Of a stretch of DNA of 64,000 nt, positions 55,570-64,000 are shown piece by piece. The notes beneath the pieces were generated by a model. That model made no database searches, was not told the DNA's origin, and was given only the letters and a program-made list of their open reading frames with translations. A program made the position numbers and the translations under genes. Source of the DNA: DAOMFB01 sp963801475 (GTDB lineage Bacteria > Acidobacteriota > Thermoanaerobaculia > UBA5066); contig CAWDEX010000001.1 of the NCBI GenBank assembly GCA_963801475.1, forward strand, positions 124,001 to 188,000. Direction: 5' to 3'. Numbering within the stretch: the first letter of the stretch is position 1; every line of letters begins with the position of its first letter.

Positions 55570-56452
55570 CCGGCGGTCCGGACGAGGCGGTCTTCCCCGC
55601 CTCGAGCGCCTCGCGGACCGTGAAGTCCTTTCCCGGCAGCTTCACGTCGAGATTCGGCGACGGAAGACGGCCCACGCGGAAGTCGATGAGGTAGTAGGCC
55701 CGTCCGAAGACCCATCTCACGCAGACGTCCTCGGCCTCTTCCGGCAGGTCGTTCAGTGGAACGTCACCCTGGAAGAGCCCGCCGAACTTCGCGAGGAGCC
55801 GGCCATAGGCCGACTTCCGGAGCCAGGGAGCGAGGCCCTCGTCCCCGGCCACGACCTTGCCGCCCCGCTTGACGACGCGCGCCATCTCGGCAAGGGCGCG
55901 GGGAACGTCGGGAAAGCGGTTGAGGGTTCCGATGTGAAGCAGGGCGTCGAAGGCGGCGTCCGCGAAAGGAAGATAGCTGCCGTTCGCAATCAGGAGCTCG
56001 ACATTCCGGCTGTCGTCCGCGGCCAGCCGCCGCCGGGCGGCCCGGATCATCTCGGGAGAGATGTCGAGCGCGAAAAGCTCGCCGTCGCCCGCGATCCGCG
56101 GAAGAACGTACGCGAAGTTCGAGGCGGGTCCGCACGCCACCTCGAGGACCCGATCTCCCGGTCGGGTCTCGAGGAGGTCCGCCGCGAGCGTGCGGACCTT
56201 CCGCTCGTCGTCTTCGAGCAGACGGGCCTCGAAGGAGATCAGCTCGTCGTAGGTTTCGGCGTTCTCCTCGAGATAGTCCTGGCTCGGCGGGTAAACGAGG
56301 GCGGGCACGCCGTTCTCGACGGGGAAGGAGACACCGCAGCCGCAGGAGAGGACGCCCGCCGTGACCTCTTCCCCGGTTCCGTCCCGTCGGGCGAGTGCCA
56401 GCGGTCCCCGGCAGGCGGGACAGCGGTAGACGTTGAGGGACGATTCACGCAT
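55559..56452 (-). CDS. SAM-dependent methyltransferase with N-terminal zinc-ribbon-like domain
   Basis: The 297-residue protein has a Trm112-like zinc-ribbon beginning YRCPACRGPLAL, with the second cysteine pair in LSCGCGV (about residues 10-40). A class I methyltransferase domain from about 105 has motif I VLEVACGPASNFAY, ELFALDISPEM and the acidic-aromatic FDALLHIGTLNRF. A Glu/Asp-rich connector leads to the C-terminus. Many such fusions methylate natural-product, lipid or quinone-like molecules. The start ATG 56452 is preceded by GGGAGGG five bases upstream. It converges on the SDR gene with an 11-base overlap. Confidence 0.85.
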   Translation of the reverse strand: MRESSLNVYRCPACRGPLALARRDGTGEEVTAGVLSCGCGVSFPVENGVPALVYPPSQDYLEENAETYDELISFEARLLEDDERKVRTLAADLLETRPGDRVLEVACGPASNFAYVLPRIAGDGELFALDISPEMIRAARRRLAADDSRNVELLIANGSYLPFADAAFDALLHIGTLNRFPDVPRALAEMARVVKRGGKVVAGDEGLAPWLRKSAYGRLLAKFGGLFQGDVPLNDLPEEAEDVCVRWVFGRAYYLIDFRVGRLPSPNLDVKLPGKDFTVREALEAGKTASSGPPATE

Positions 56453-56521
56453 GGAAGCCCTCCCGACCGGTGCTCGCGAGTCTACGTGGGGCCACTCCGC
56501 CCTTGCGTGGGGCCGGGCTGC

Positions 56522-57286
56522 TCATCGGTTGCCGCGGGCGAGCCGGTCGAACAGGCTGTCCGGCAGGCCCCTGACGAGCCTCGCCACCAACTGAAGCTGC
56601 CACGGAAACGAAAACACCCTCTCGCCGCGAAGGATGGCCCGGCCCATCCGGTCAGCGGCGTCGTCGGTCTCCAGCAGGAAGGTCATCCGGCCTTCGCGGC
56701 CGGCCGTGATCTCGCTCTTCACGTACCCCGGATGGATCGACGTGACCCTGACACCGGACTTTCGCAAGTCCACGCGCAGCCCTTCGAGGAAGACGGAGAG
56801 GAATGCCTTGGAGCCACAGTAGGCGGAAAAGCGGGGCATCCCGCGCCAGGCCGCGAGTGACGAGACGCCCACGAGATGACCCCTCCCGCGGGACACCATG
56901 GCGGGAAGAGCCGCCGAGAGCGTGGCGGCTGCGCCGAGGACGTTGACCTGGAGAATTCTCTCGACGTCGCTCCAGTCCAGGCGGCGTCCGTCGGTGGCGA
57001 CGGAGATTCCGGCATTCGCGACGACGAGATCGAGCCCGCCACATTCCTCGTCCAGGGTCCGGACGAGGCGTACGGTCGCTTCCGTGTCGGTCACGTCGAG
57101 GGCGAAAGGGAGGACGCGTCCGCCGGCGGATCGGGCCTCCTCGACGAGCGTGTCCAGCGCCTCGCGGCGCCTCGCGGCAGCCCGGACGATCGTGCCTCTC
57201 CGCGCGAACCAAAGGGCCAGCGCGCGGCCAATGCCGCTGGAGGCGCCCGTGATCAGGGCGCTCCGGTAGGATGGGATGGAGGACAC
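56522..57286 (-). CDS. Short-chain dehydrogenase/reductase (SDR)
   Basis: This is a second SDR, 254 residues. The cofactor loop is TGASSGIGRA near residue 14, NAG is at about 90, the catalytic Ser is in VGVSSLAAW near 141, and the Tyr-Lys pair is in AYCGSKAFL. The tail FSFPWQLQLVARLVRGLPDSLF is hydrophobic and typical of membrane-associated SDRs of the DltE/YqjQ type, so the substrate may be lipid-linked. No ATG suits the start: GTG 57286 gives a compact N-terminus but no clear ribosome-binding site, so the start is uncertain. It is divergent from the GT9-like gene. Confidence 0.85.
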   Translation of the reverse strand: MSSIPSYRSALITGASSGIGRALALWFARRGTIVRAAARRREALDTLVEEARSAGGRVLPFALDVTDTEATVRLVRTLDEECGGLDLVVANAGISVATDGRRLDWSDVERILQVNVLGAAATLSAALPAMVSRGRGHLVGVSSLAAWRGMPRFSAYCGSKAFLSVFLEGLRVDLRKSGVRVTSIHPGYVKSEITAGREGRMTFLLETDDAADRMGRAILRGERVFSFPWQLQLVARLVRGLPDSLFDRLARGNR

Positions 57287-57370
57287 GATCGAATGGTAGC
57301 GCGCGTCCGGCGGGCGTCCATCCGCGGGAGCATCGGCGCCGGGGGATGCGGGCCCCGGACGCGTTGATCG

Positions 57371-58237
57371 ATGGTCGCGCTGTCCCCTGACGAGTGGGCC
57401 ATAGCCCCGGCGCCTGCGGTCGGCGACACCTATCTGACCTGCGCCCTGGCGGAGGCGTTCCTGACTCGGCGGGGAGGGCGCCGCGTCCGCGTGGTCGTCC
57501 CGAAGAGGTTCTGGAGCCTGCTTTCGATCTTTCCCGACGCGCGGATCGCTCCCCTCGATCCGGACGAGCTCTCCATGCCGCTCGCCGACCCGCCGGGGAT
57601 CAGCCCGGACGTTCCGTTTCACGTCCATCCGATGAAGCTCGCGGTCCGCTTCGGATCGGTTTACGCGGGGCGCACGATCCCATTCACCCGCCCCTATCAC
57701 GACATGTTCGAGCTGCCGTTTCCCTCTTTCGCCCGGCCGAGCGTCCCCGGGCCGGTGCGGGACGCAGCGGCGGAGCGCTTCCGGGCGCTCGGCGTCCCGC
57801 CGGGCCGCACCGTCATCCTCGTGCCGATCGGCCATTCACTGGCGACCTTCTCCGTCCCGTTCTGGGTCGAGCTCGCGTCCCGGTTCATCGAAAAAGGCCT
57901 CGCGGTCGTCACGAATGTCGCCTCCCACGAGAAGGAGCGCTGCATTCCGGGGACCGGGCCGCTTAGCTGCCCGGTCGGCGAGTTGATCCCGATCGCGGAG
58001 CTGGCCGGGACCGTCGTCGCGTCCCGCAGCGGCGTCTGCGATCTGCTCTCCTCGGCGCGGATCGACCTGCGCATCCTCTACCACCGCCCGCAGTACGAAT
58101 GGACGCCGGTTCCCGGCGTCCGGCTGCTCTGGGATCTCGGAGAGTGCGGCCTTCCGGACCGCGCCACGTACTACCGGATGGGCGGCTCCGAAGGAATGGT
58201 CGCGTTCGCGGAACGGATCGTGGCGGGCCCGCCGTGA
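57371..58237 (+). CDS. GT9-like (heptosyltransferase-like) glycosyltransferase family protein
   Basis: This predicted GT-B-fold protein has 288 residues. The C-terminal half has the pattern of nucleotide-sugar transferases of the GT9 type (VPIGHSLATF, then ELAGTVVASRSGVCDLLSSA, which corresponds to the conserved SRSTG-like donor loop). The N-terminal half opens with PAVGDTYLTCALAEAF, like the family's G-D start. Standard GT9 enzymes are longer (about 320-350) and have a clearer donor loop, so this is a remote member and the sugar is unknown. Its TGA overlaps the start of the flavoprotein gene as GTGA. Confidence 0.65.
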   Translation: MVALSPDEWAIAPAPAVGDTYLTCALAEAFLTRRGGRRVRVVVPKRFWSLLSIFPDARIAPLDPDELSMPLADPPGISPDVPFHVHPMKLAVRFGSVYAGRTIPFTRPYHDMFELPFPSFARPSVPGPVRDAAAERFRALGVPPGRTVILVPIGHSLATFSVPFWVELASRFIEKGLAVVTNVASHEKERCIPGTGPLSCPVGELIPIAELAGTVVASRSGVCDLLSSARIDLRILYHRPQYEWTPVPGVRLLWDLGECGLPDRATYYRMGGSEGMVAFAERIVAGPP

Positions 58238-59442
58238 GGGTGAAGTTTCTCGTCATCGGCGCGGGCATCACGGGCTGCACCGTGGCGCGCCTCCTGCAGC
58301 TCCGGGGCGAGGAGGACGTGCTTCTTCTCGAAAAGGAGGCTGAGCCCGGGGGGCTCTGCCGGACCCGGCAGGTCGGGCGCCACGTCCTCGACATCGGGGG
58401 AGGCCACTTCCTCTGCTCGCGGTTCCCGGAGGTCTACGAGTTCGTCTTCTCGCATCTGCCCCGCTCGGAGTTCAACCGCTTCGAGCGCGTCTCGAAGATC
58501 GAGCTCGACGGCGAGATCATCGACTACCCGATCGAGTTCAACCTCTGGCAGCTCTCTCCGGAGGTCGGCCGGGCCTTTCTCGAGTCGTGCCTTCGGGCCG
58601 GGGAAGTTGAGGGCCGCCCGCAGCCGGCCAGCTTCGAGGACTGGATCCGCTGGAAGCTCGGCGACCGGATCGCCGACAGCTACATGATTCCGTATAACCG
58701 CAAGATCTGGGGGGTCGAGCCGGACGAGATGGACGTCGACTGGCTCTCGAAGATCCCCCGCGTCGACACCGAGTCCATCCTGGCCTCCTGGCGCGATCGC
58801 CGTGCCGACCGGGACCGGATGCCGAGCCACGCGTCGTTCTATTACCCGCGGGAAGGCGGCTTCCAGCGTATCTTCGACGCGATCAGCGCGAGCGTGCGCG
58901 GGAAGATCTGGCTCTCCCGTCCGGTCACCCGCCTCGAGCGGCGGGGAAATCTCTGGCGGGTCAACGGCGAGATCGACGCCGAAGTCGTCGTGAACACGGC
59001 ACCATGGGGGCCGATCCACACGGCGCTGTGGGAGGATCCGGGCCTCAGGCCGAGCTTCGCCCGGCTCCGGTGCAGCCCCCTTGTCGTCTCCCTGTACGAG
59101 GAACCCTTCGAGCACGACTGGCACTGGTGCTACCGCCCGAGCGGGGCGCTTCGTCATCACCGCGAGTTCTTCATCTGCAATTTCGCGCCGCACAGTGCCC
59201 CGAACGGGGTCTATCGCGAAACCCACCTGACGCGCTGGGTCCCCGGCCACGGCGAGATCCATGTCCACTCCAACGACTCGGCATATCCGATTCCGATGCG
59301 CGGACATGCCGCGGCCCTCCGGGCGATCCGCGAGTACGGCGCCGCGCGGAAACTCTACGGCGTCGGCCGCTGGGGCCAGCACGCGTACTACAACTCGGAC
59401 GTCTGCATTCGCGAGGCCATGTCGTTCGTCGACGGCCTCTGA
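58234..59442 (+). CDS. UDP-galactopyranose mutase-like FAD-dependent oxidoreductase
   Basis: This flavoprotein has 402 residues. The N-terminal FAD motif is VIGAGITGCTVARLL near residue 5, followed by EKEAEPGGLCRTR, GGGHFLCSRFPEVYEF and a DYPIEFNLWQLSPE segment. YNRKIWGVEPDEMDVDWL corresponds to the conserved UGM region (the WG-x-P-x-E-L element). It therefore looks like a UGM relative, which converts UDP-galactopyranose to UDP-galactofuranose, though other PMT/protoporphyrinogen-oxidase-like amine oxidoreductases share this layout. The start is set by the GTGA overlap with the GT9-like gene. The product would fit a galactofuranose-bearing surface polymer. Confidence 0.75.
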   Translation: MRVKFLVIGAGITGCTVARLLQLRGEEDVLLLEKEAEPGGLCRTRQVGRHVLDIGGGHFLCSRFPEVYEFVFSHLPRSEFNRFERVSKIELDGEIIDYPIEFNLWQLSPEVGRAFLESCLRAGEVEGRPQPASFEDWIRWKLGDRIADSYMIPYNRKIWGVEPDEMDVDWLSKIPRVDTESILASWRDRRADRDRMPSHASFYYPREGGFQRIFDAISASVRGKIWLSRPVTRLERRGNLWRVNGEIDAEVVVNTAPWGPIHTALWEDPGLRPSFARLRCSPLVVSLYEEPFEHDWHWCYRPSGALRHHREFFICNFAPHSAPNGVYRETHLTRWVPGHGEIHVHSNDSAYPIPMRGHAAALRAIREYGAARKLYGVGRWGQHAYYNSDVCIREAMSFVDGL

Positions 59443-59557
59443 CGTCCGGCCCCTTCGCGCTCCTTTCGGGCATCGGAGAGGCCCCCGGGGAGCGGCGATT
59501 GCAGACTGATGCCGGCTTTCCCGGTGAATACGGTGCGCTATTCTCCGGGCACCGGAC

Positions 59558-62449
59558 GTGAAAAGAACGAGAGATCCAGGAAAGCCACGAGTCGTGATCG
59601 GTGGCTCGTACGGCTTTGCGAACCTCGGGGACGAGGCGATTCTCGAGGTTCTCGTCGAGGGGTTCAAAAGCTCGGTTCCCTCGGTGGCCGTCACGGTCGT
59701 CACGGCCGACGTGGCGGGGACCAGGACACGTCTCGGCGTCGAGGCCGTCGACTGGGCTGACTGGGGGGGCATCGCCGAGGCTGTATCGAACGCGGACCTG
59801 GTCGTTTCGGGAGGCGGAGGGATCTTCTTCGACTACGGCGGCTGGGACCCCTCCGCGCTCTGCGCGCCACGGGCCCCGGCTCTCGCGTTCTATTGCGGGT
59901 TCCCGCTCCTGGCCGGTCTCCTGGAGAAGCCCCTGGCCGTCTGCGGCGTCGGCGTCGGTCCCCTTCGCGATCCGGAGACACGACACGCGACGCGAGCCGT
60001 CTTCGAGATGGCCTCCTCGGCGACCGTGAGGGACGAGGAGTCGCTCGCCGTCCTCACGGCGTGCGGCGTCGACACGGGACCCGTGGAGGTGACGGCGGAC
60101 CCGGCCCTTCTCCTCGGGCCCGCCGAACGTGACGAGGTGGATGCCGCGCTCCATGATGCGGGAGTCATTCCGGGCGAGCCGCTCCTGGCGGTCGTCCCGA
60201 GAGCCTGGGAGGGGCCGGGAGTTCCTGCCGGTTGGGAGGTAGCGTTCGGGCAGGCCGTCGGGGAATTCGCCGATAGAACGGGGATTCGTCTCCTCGTCGT
60301 TCCGTTCCAGGAACGGGACGACGCCCCGGTAGTGGCACGATTCCAGGAAGCGGCCGGAGCGGACCGGACGGCGATCCTCGGCGGCTGTGCCGATCCCCGC
60401 GTCATCGCCGGCGTCCTCGGAAGGTGTGGTGCGGTCGCGGGGATGCGCCTCCACGCGCTCGTGCTTGCCTCGGTCACGGGAACGCCCTTCGCCGCCGTCT
60501 CGTACGACCCGAAAGTAAGGAACTTCGCGAGGCGGTTGGGCTTTGCAGAGAACGTGGTCGACCTCGGAGATATGGATCGCCTGGGAGGCGTCCTGGATCG
60601 CGTCTGGGCCGGCCGGAACACCGACGGAAGACGCCTGGCCGCGGCCCGTGAGGCCCTTCTCCCGCTCGCCCGGCGGAACGTCGAAGCCGCCGTGACGCTT
60701 CTCGAGGCTGGAAAGGTGACACCGCTCTCCCGTGCGGGATGGAGGCTGGCCGCGGAGGCGCTCACGGGTCGCCTTCGCGCGGTGGGCGAGTTGGACGCCC
60801 GGGCCCGCGCGGCGGAGGACCAGCTCGTCTGGAAGGGACGCGAGGTCGAAGGTCTTCACGATCTCGTCGCCCGCCTCGAGACGCGGGGAGCCGAAATGAC
60901 CCGGGACCTGGCCACGGTCAGGGCCGAGGCCGATTCACTTCGTAGGCAGCGCGAGGGGCTCCGCAGGGAGCTCGAGGGACTCCGCAGTGAGCTCGAGGGG
61001 CTCCGCAGTGAGCTCGAGGAGCTCCGCGGCGGGCTCGAGATTTCCCGGTCCGAGGCCGCGCTGCTGCGTGACGAGGGAACGCTCCTTCGCGCGCAGCGTG
61101 CGCAGCTGCAGAGGGATCTGGCCATACTTCGTGCCTCGCGCGGGGTGAAGCTTGTCCTGAAAGTCTGGGAGATCAAGGGAAAGCTCCTCCGGCGCGGCGC
61201 CCGGGAGGCTTCGGGCGAGCCGGCGCAGCCCGTGGACCACGCGGGGGCCGAGCCTCCCGTGGTGGCGGACGTGGCGCTCCCGGGAGCCTTCGCCACGGCC
61301 GCGAAGGTCGCGGAACTGCGGGAAGGGTGGCGCCTCTTCGCGCAGAAACGGGCCGCCGGGGGCGCCCCGGGAATCGCCTGCATCTTCTCGGCCACGCAGC
61401 TCGTCGAGAACGAAGGGCAGCGCCCGTCCCACTGGGTTCACGAACTGTCGAAGATGGGGTACACGATCCTCTTCGCGTACTGGAGATGGTGGCCCGACCA
61501 GTTTCCGGTCCAGGATCGCCTTCACGACGGCGTCTACCAGGTCCCCATCGACCTCGTCGTCGACCACGCTGACGCCTACCTCGACGTCCAGGGACCGAGG
61601 GAACGTTCCCTCTGGGTGGAGTTCCCGCACCCCTCGGCGTTCACGCTCGTCGCCACGGCGTCCGCCCTCGGCTGGCTCGTCCTTTACGACGTCCTCGACG
61701 AGTGGGAGGAGTTCCACCGCGTGGGACAGGCAGCCTGGTACGACAGGGCGTTCGAGGAGCACCTCTGCGGTGCCGCTGATGCCGTCGTCGCCGTGAACGA
61801 CTTCCTCGCGGGGCGCCTGAGGGCCCTGGGCTGTCCCGCCGTCGAGGTGGTGCCGAACGGCCTGAAGCCGGGGATCGAGCGGGTGGACCGCGTCCGGTCG
61901 CTGCCGCGGGGAGAAGTGACCGTCGGCTATTTCGGGCATCTCACCGCGGCCTGGTTCGACTGGACGCTCCTCTCGGGGGCGGCGCGTGCGCGCCCCGGCT
62001 GGAAGTTCTACGTCATCGGGTACGGCGGGGAGCCGGGTCGCGTGGAGCTGCCCGGAAACGTCCAGCTCCTTGGGCGGAAGCCCCAGGTGGAGCTGGCGGG
62101 CTGGGCCGCGAACTGGGACGTCGCGATCGTCCCGTTCCAGACCGAGGCTCTCGCGGCGGGGGCGGATCCGATCAAGACGTACGAATACCTCGCGATGGGC
62201 CTTCCCGTGGTCGTCACGGGAGTCGGAGCGCCGCGGGGAGCCGAGGCGCTCGTCCGGCGGGCGACCGACCTGGACTCCTTCGTCGCCGCCATCGAGGCGG
62301 CCGCCGCAGAGGGTCCGGAGGCGGCCGCCCGGCGCCGCGCGTTCGCCGCCACGTGCCGGTGGGAGGTTCGCCTGGGTGCGATCCTCGGCCTGCTGCGGGA
62401 CGGCCAGCGAGTCGCGGAGAAACGGGCCCTCCTCGGGGCTCCCTCGTGA
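59558..62449 (+). CDS. Polysaccharide pyruvyltransferase - coiled coil - glycosyltransferase fusion
   Basis: The 963-residue protein has three parts. Residues 1 to about 340 are a CsaB-type pyruvyltransferase (GGSYGFANLGDEAI, VVSGGGGIFFD and GMRLHALVLASVTGTPF), which adds ketal-linked pyruvate to glycans. Residues about 400-530 form a coiled coil, including four 7-residue repeats near 466-493. Residues about 590-963 form a GT4-like glycosyltransferase (YDVLDEWEEF, VVPNGLKPG, GYFGHLTAAW near 790, KTYEYLAMGLPVVVT near 872). The order suggests that a glycosyl unit is added and then pyruvylated by a tethered pair. The GTG 59558 start is tentative; GTG 59594 is an alternative. It overlaps the next gene by four bases. 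Confidence 0.85.
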   Translation: MKRTRDPGKPRVVIGGSYGFANLGDEAILEVLVEGFKSSVPSVAVTVVTADVAGTRTRLGVEAVDWADWGGIAEAVSNADLVVSGGGGIFFDYGGWDPSALCAPRAPALAFYCGFPLLAGLLEKPLAVCGVGVGPLRDPETRHATRAVFEMASSATVRDEESLAVLTACGVDTGPVEVTADPALLLGPAERDEVDAALHDAGVIPGEPLLAVVPRAWEGPGVPAGWEVAFGQAVGEFADRTGIRLLVVPFQERDDAPVVARFQEAAGADRTAILGGCADPRVIAGVLGRCGAVAGMRLHALVLASVTGTPFAAVSYDPKVRNFARRLGFAENVVDLGDMDRLGGVLDRVWAGRNTDGRRLAAAREALLPLARRNVEAAVTLLEAGKVTPLSRAGWRLAAEALTGRLRAVGELDARARAAEDQLVWKGREVEGLHDLVARLETRGAEMTRDLATVRAEADSLRRQREGLRRELEGLRSELEGLRSELEELRGGLEISRSEAALLRDEGTLLRAQRAQLQRDLAILRASRGVKLVLKVWEIKGKLLRRGAREASGEPAQPVDHAGAEPPVVADVALPGAFATAAKVAELREGWRLFAQKRAAGGAPGIACIFSATQLVENEGQRPSHWVHELSKMGYTILFAYWRWWPDQFPVQDRLHDGVYQVPIDLVVDHADAYLDVQGPRERSLWVEFPHPSAFTLVATASALGWLVLYDVLDEWEEFHRVGQAAWYDRAFEEHLCGAADAVVAVNDFLAGRLRALGCPAVEVVPNGLKPGIERVDRVRSLPRGEVTVGYFGHLTAAWFDWTLLSGAARARPGWKFYVIGYGGEPGRVELPGNVQLLGRKPQVELAGWAANWDVAIVPFQTEALAAGADPIKTYEYLAMGLPVVVTGVGAPRGAEALVRRATDLDSFVAAIEAAAAEGPEAAARRRAFAATCRWEVRLGAILGLLRDGQRVAEKRALLGAPS
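60953..61036 (+). repeat. 21-bp tandem repeat, four units, in the coiled-coil region
   Basis: Four in-frame 21-base units (60953-60973, 60974-60994, 60995-61015, 61016-61036) encode E-[GE]-L-R-x-[EG]-L heptads. Units two and three are nearly identical; the fourth is diverged. Unit loss or gain would change coiled-coil length by one heptad and keep the frame. Confidence 0.85.
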
Positions 62450-64000
62450 AGGTCCTCTTCGTCTACAAGTTCCTGACGCTCGGCGGGTGCGAGACGGTCC
62501 TTCGCGCCCGGCTCGACGGGCTGCCCGGGCGCGGGATCGAACCGGAGGCGTGGTTCTTCCACGACGGGGGCGGCCGGTCGGTCTTCGCGGGGGTGGAGGA
62601 GAAAATCCACGTCGGATCTCCCGAAGAGTTCGCTGCCCACGCGGCGGCGGGCGGTTTCGACGTCGTTTCGACCCTCGACTCCGAGGAGGTCTTTCCGTTC
62701 TTCGGTTCGGGAGGACTGCGTCCCCGGCTCGTCGTGGAGGCGCACACGCCGTACCTCGAGAACCTCGAGTACCTGCGTCCCCTCGCGAGAGCGGGCGTTC
62801 CCGTCACGGCGTTCTGGGTCCCGTCCCGTTACCAGGCAAGCCTCGTCCGCGAGCGGACGGGACGCAGCTGCCCGGTGGACGTCGTCCCGAATCCCCTCCG
62901 CGATGCGTTCGTCGCGCCGCCCGCCGGGTTCGTCCCGGCTCCGCCGAAGCCCGTCGTCGCCTGGGTCGGCCGCCTCGACGCTCTGAAGAACTGGGTGGGG
63001 TTCCTCGAGGTGGCCGGGGCTCTGATGCGCCGCGGGATCGACGCCGAGTACTGGATCGTCGGGCGCCCGTACGACAAGGAGGTCGACGCCGAGGTCTTCC
63101 GGCGGGCGAAGGCCGAAGGGGTCGCCGGGAGACTCCGGTGGTTCCGCGGGGTCCGTCACGATCGGATTCCGGTCTTCATGGACGCGGTGCGGGCCTCGGG
63201 TGGAGCCGTCGTCTCGACGTCGAAGGGGGACTCCTTCGGCATGACCGTGGCCGAGGCCATGGCGCGGTCCGCGATCGTCCTCGCCCCCCGGTGGGGCCCC
63301 TTCCCGGAATTCGTCACGGACGGAGAGACGGGCTTTCTTTACGAGCCCGGCTCGGCTGCCGACGCGGCGAGCCACCTCGAGACCGTCCTCGGAATCGCGG
63401 AACTCAGGGAGAGGATCGGAGCGGCCGCGAGGGATTCCGTTCTCGCGCGGTTCGCTCCCCAGGCCGCCCTCGCCTCGCTGGAAGAAGCGCTGAGAAGGGT
63501 CGCGGGCTCGCCCGCCCCGGATGCGGCCTCGTCGCCGCTGCCGAGGGAGGTAGCGCCTCCGCCGCCCGGAGCGGTAGACGACGAGTTCGGTCGTGCCGTG
63601 AGGGAGTACTTCAGCTCGGAATACCTGGCCCGCGATCCTGGGCGGGCAAGGGCCCGGGACGAGTGGATCCGCTACGCGCTCTCTACGAATGACAGGGGCG
63701 AGGCCCTGCTCGAGTCGCTCTCCCGACTTCTCGGCGTCAAGCACTGGCGCCGGCGTCGCGTCCTGGACGTCGGATGCGGCTTCGGGGGCCTCGTCCGGGC
63801 GGCAATCCGTGGCGGCGCCGTGGCGGTCGGCGTGGACGAACACCCGAAGCTAGTCGAAATCGCCCGTGTCAACCTCAGAGACGAGCCTTCCTCCTCCTGG
63901 AGGCTCGTCGCCGCACCCGTCGAAGGGTGCGACTTCGAGGCCGATGAACCGTTCGACCTCATCGTGGCCGACAACGTGTTGGAGCACGTGAGCGATCCGC
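62446..64000 (+). CDS. GT4 glycosyltransferase - SAM methyltransferase fusion, 3' end beyond the window
   Basis: The frame starts at GTG 62446, overlapping the previous stop as GTGA, and remains open to the window end: 518 residues are visible. Residues 1 to about 345 form a GT4-type GT-B enzyme: VYKFLTLGGCETVL at the start, WVGRLDALKN near 173, and SKGDSFGMTVAEAMA near 260-273, where the E-x7-E element has Asp in the first position. A Pro-rich linker (about 355-385) leads to a class I methyltransferase with motif I VLDVGCGFGGLV at 439-450 and DNVLEHVSDP near 510. The protein probably transfers a sugar and methylates the product or chain end. The C-terminal boundary is not visible. Confidence 0.85.
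   Translation, partial: MKVLFVYKFLTLGGCETVLRARLDGLPGRGIEPEAWFFHDGGGRSVFAGVEEKIHVGSPEEFAAHAAAGGFDVVSTLDSEEVFPFFGSGGLRPRLVVEAHTPYLENLEYLRPLARAGVPVTAFWVPSRYQASLVRERTGRSCPVDVVPNPLRDAFVAPPAGFVPAPPKPVVAWVGRLDALKNWVGFLEVAGALMRRGIDAEYWIVGRPYDKEVDAEVFRRAKAEGVAGRLRWFRGVRHDRIPVFMDAVRASGGAVVSTSKGDSFGMTVAEAMARSAIVLAPRWGPFPEFVTDGETGFLYEPGSAADAASHLETVLGIAELRERIGAAARDSVLARFAPQAALASLEEALRRVAGSPAPDAASSPLPREVAPPPPGAVDDEFGRAVREYFSSEYLARDPGRARARDEWIRYALSTNDRGEALLESLSRLLGVKHWRRRRVLDVGCGFGGLVRAAIRGGAVAVGVDEHPKLVEIARVNLRDEPSSSWRLVAAPVEGCDFEADEPFDLIVADNVLEHVSDP

Overview
The window is G+C-rich bacterial chromosome (roughly two-thirds G+C by eye), densely packed with genes on both strands and containing no transposase, phage block or CRISPR array. 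The host is diderm: it encodes a FadL-type outer-membrane protein, a Pal-type lipoprotein, RND and MacAB-like efflux systems and an O-antigen-ligase-type protein. The MglA GTPase, PilZ and HD-GYP proteins, sigma-54 response regulator, S9 peptidase, and many GTG starts with 4-base GTGA or ATGA gene overlaps would fit an Acidobacteriota-like lineage. That placement is inference; no rRNA gene is present to test it.

Layout. 0-8.5 kb: end of a glycine decarboxylase subunit gene, a DhaL-DegV (FakA/FakB-like) fusion, FadL and a GDSL esterase, a frameshifted Pal lipoprotein with a strong terminator, EF-P and an M23 peptidase. 8.5-23 kb: a 1231-residue NfnAB-like flavoprotein (minus strand), a four-GAF histidine kinase overlapping an HD-GYP protein, an APC permease, a UvrD-type helicase and an S9 peptidase. 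23-32 kb: a MacA/FtsX/FtsX/ATPase efflux operon, the PhoH-YbeY-Era housekeeping run, a PilZ protein and an MglA GTPase with a long coiled-coil tail. 32-38.6 kb: a metallo-beta-lactamase-fold protein, an RND pump with its adaptor, a glutamine synthetase remnant and a VWA protein. 38.6-47.5 kb: methyltransferase, O-antigen ligase and a giant GT-C-like membrane protein lie between the VWA protein and its presumed MoxR-type ATPase partner. 47.5-54.1 kb: a sigma-54 two-component system with a LysE-type exporter, and an ECF sigma/anti-sigma pair behind a well-matched ECF-type promoter. 54.1-64 kb: a small HExxH protein, tRNA-Thr(CGT), and a surface-polysaccharide region with two SDR enzymes, a zinc-ribbon methyltransferase, a GT9-like protein, a UDP-galactopyranose-mutase-like flavoprotein and two unusual fusions (pyruvyltransferase-coiled coil-glycosyltransferase, and glycosyltransferase-methyltransferase running off the end).

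The most unusual content is the fused polysaccharide enzymes at 59.6-64 kb, the MglA variant, the NfnAB-like fusion, the separated MoxR/VWA pair and the glutamine synthetase fragment. Three reading-frame disruptions (about 5841, 6431-6437 and probably near 44085) are all explained by one extra base, so sequence or assembly error must be excluded before biological meaning is given to them.
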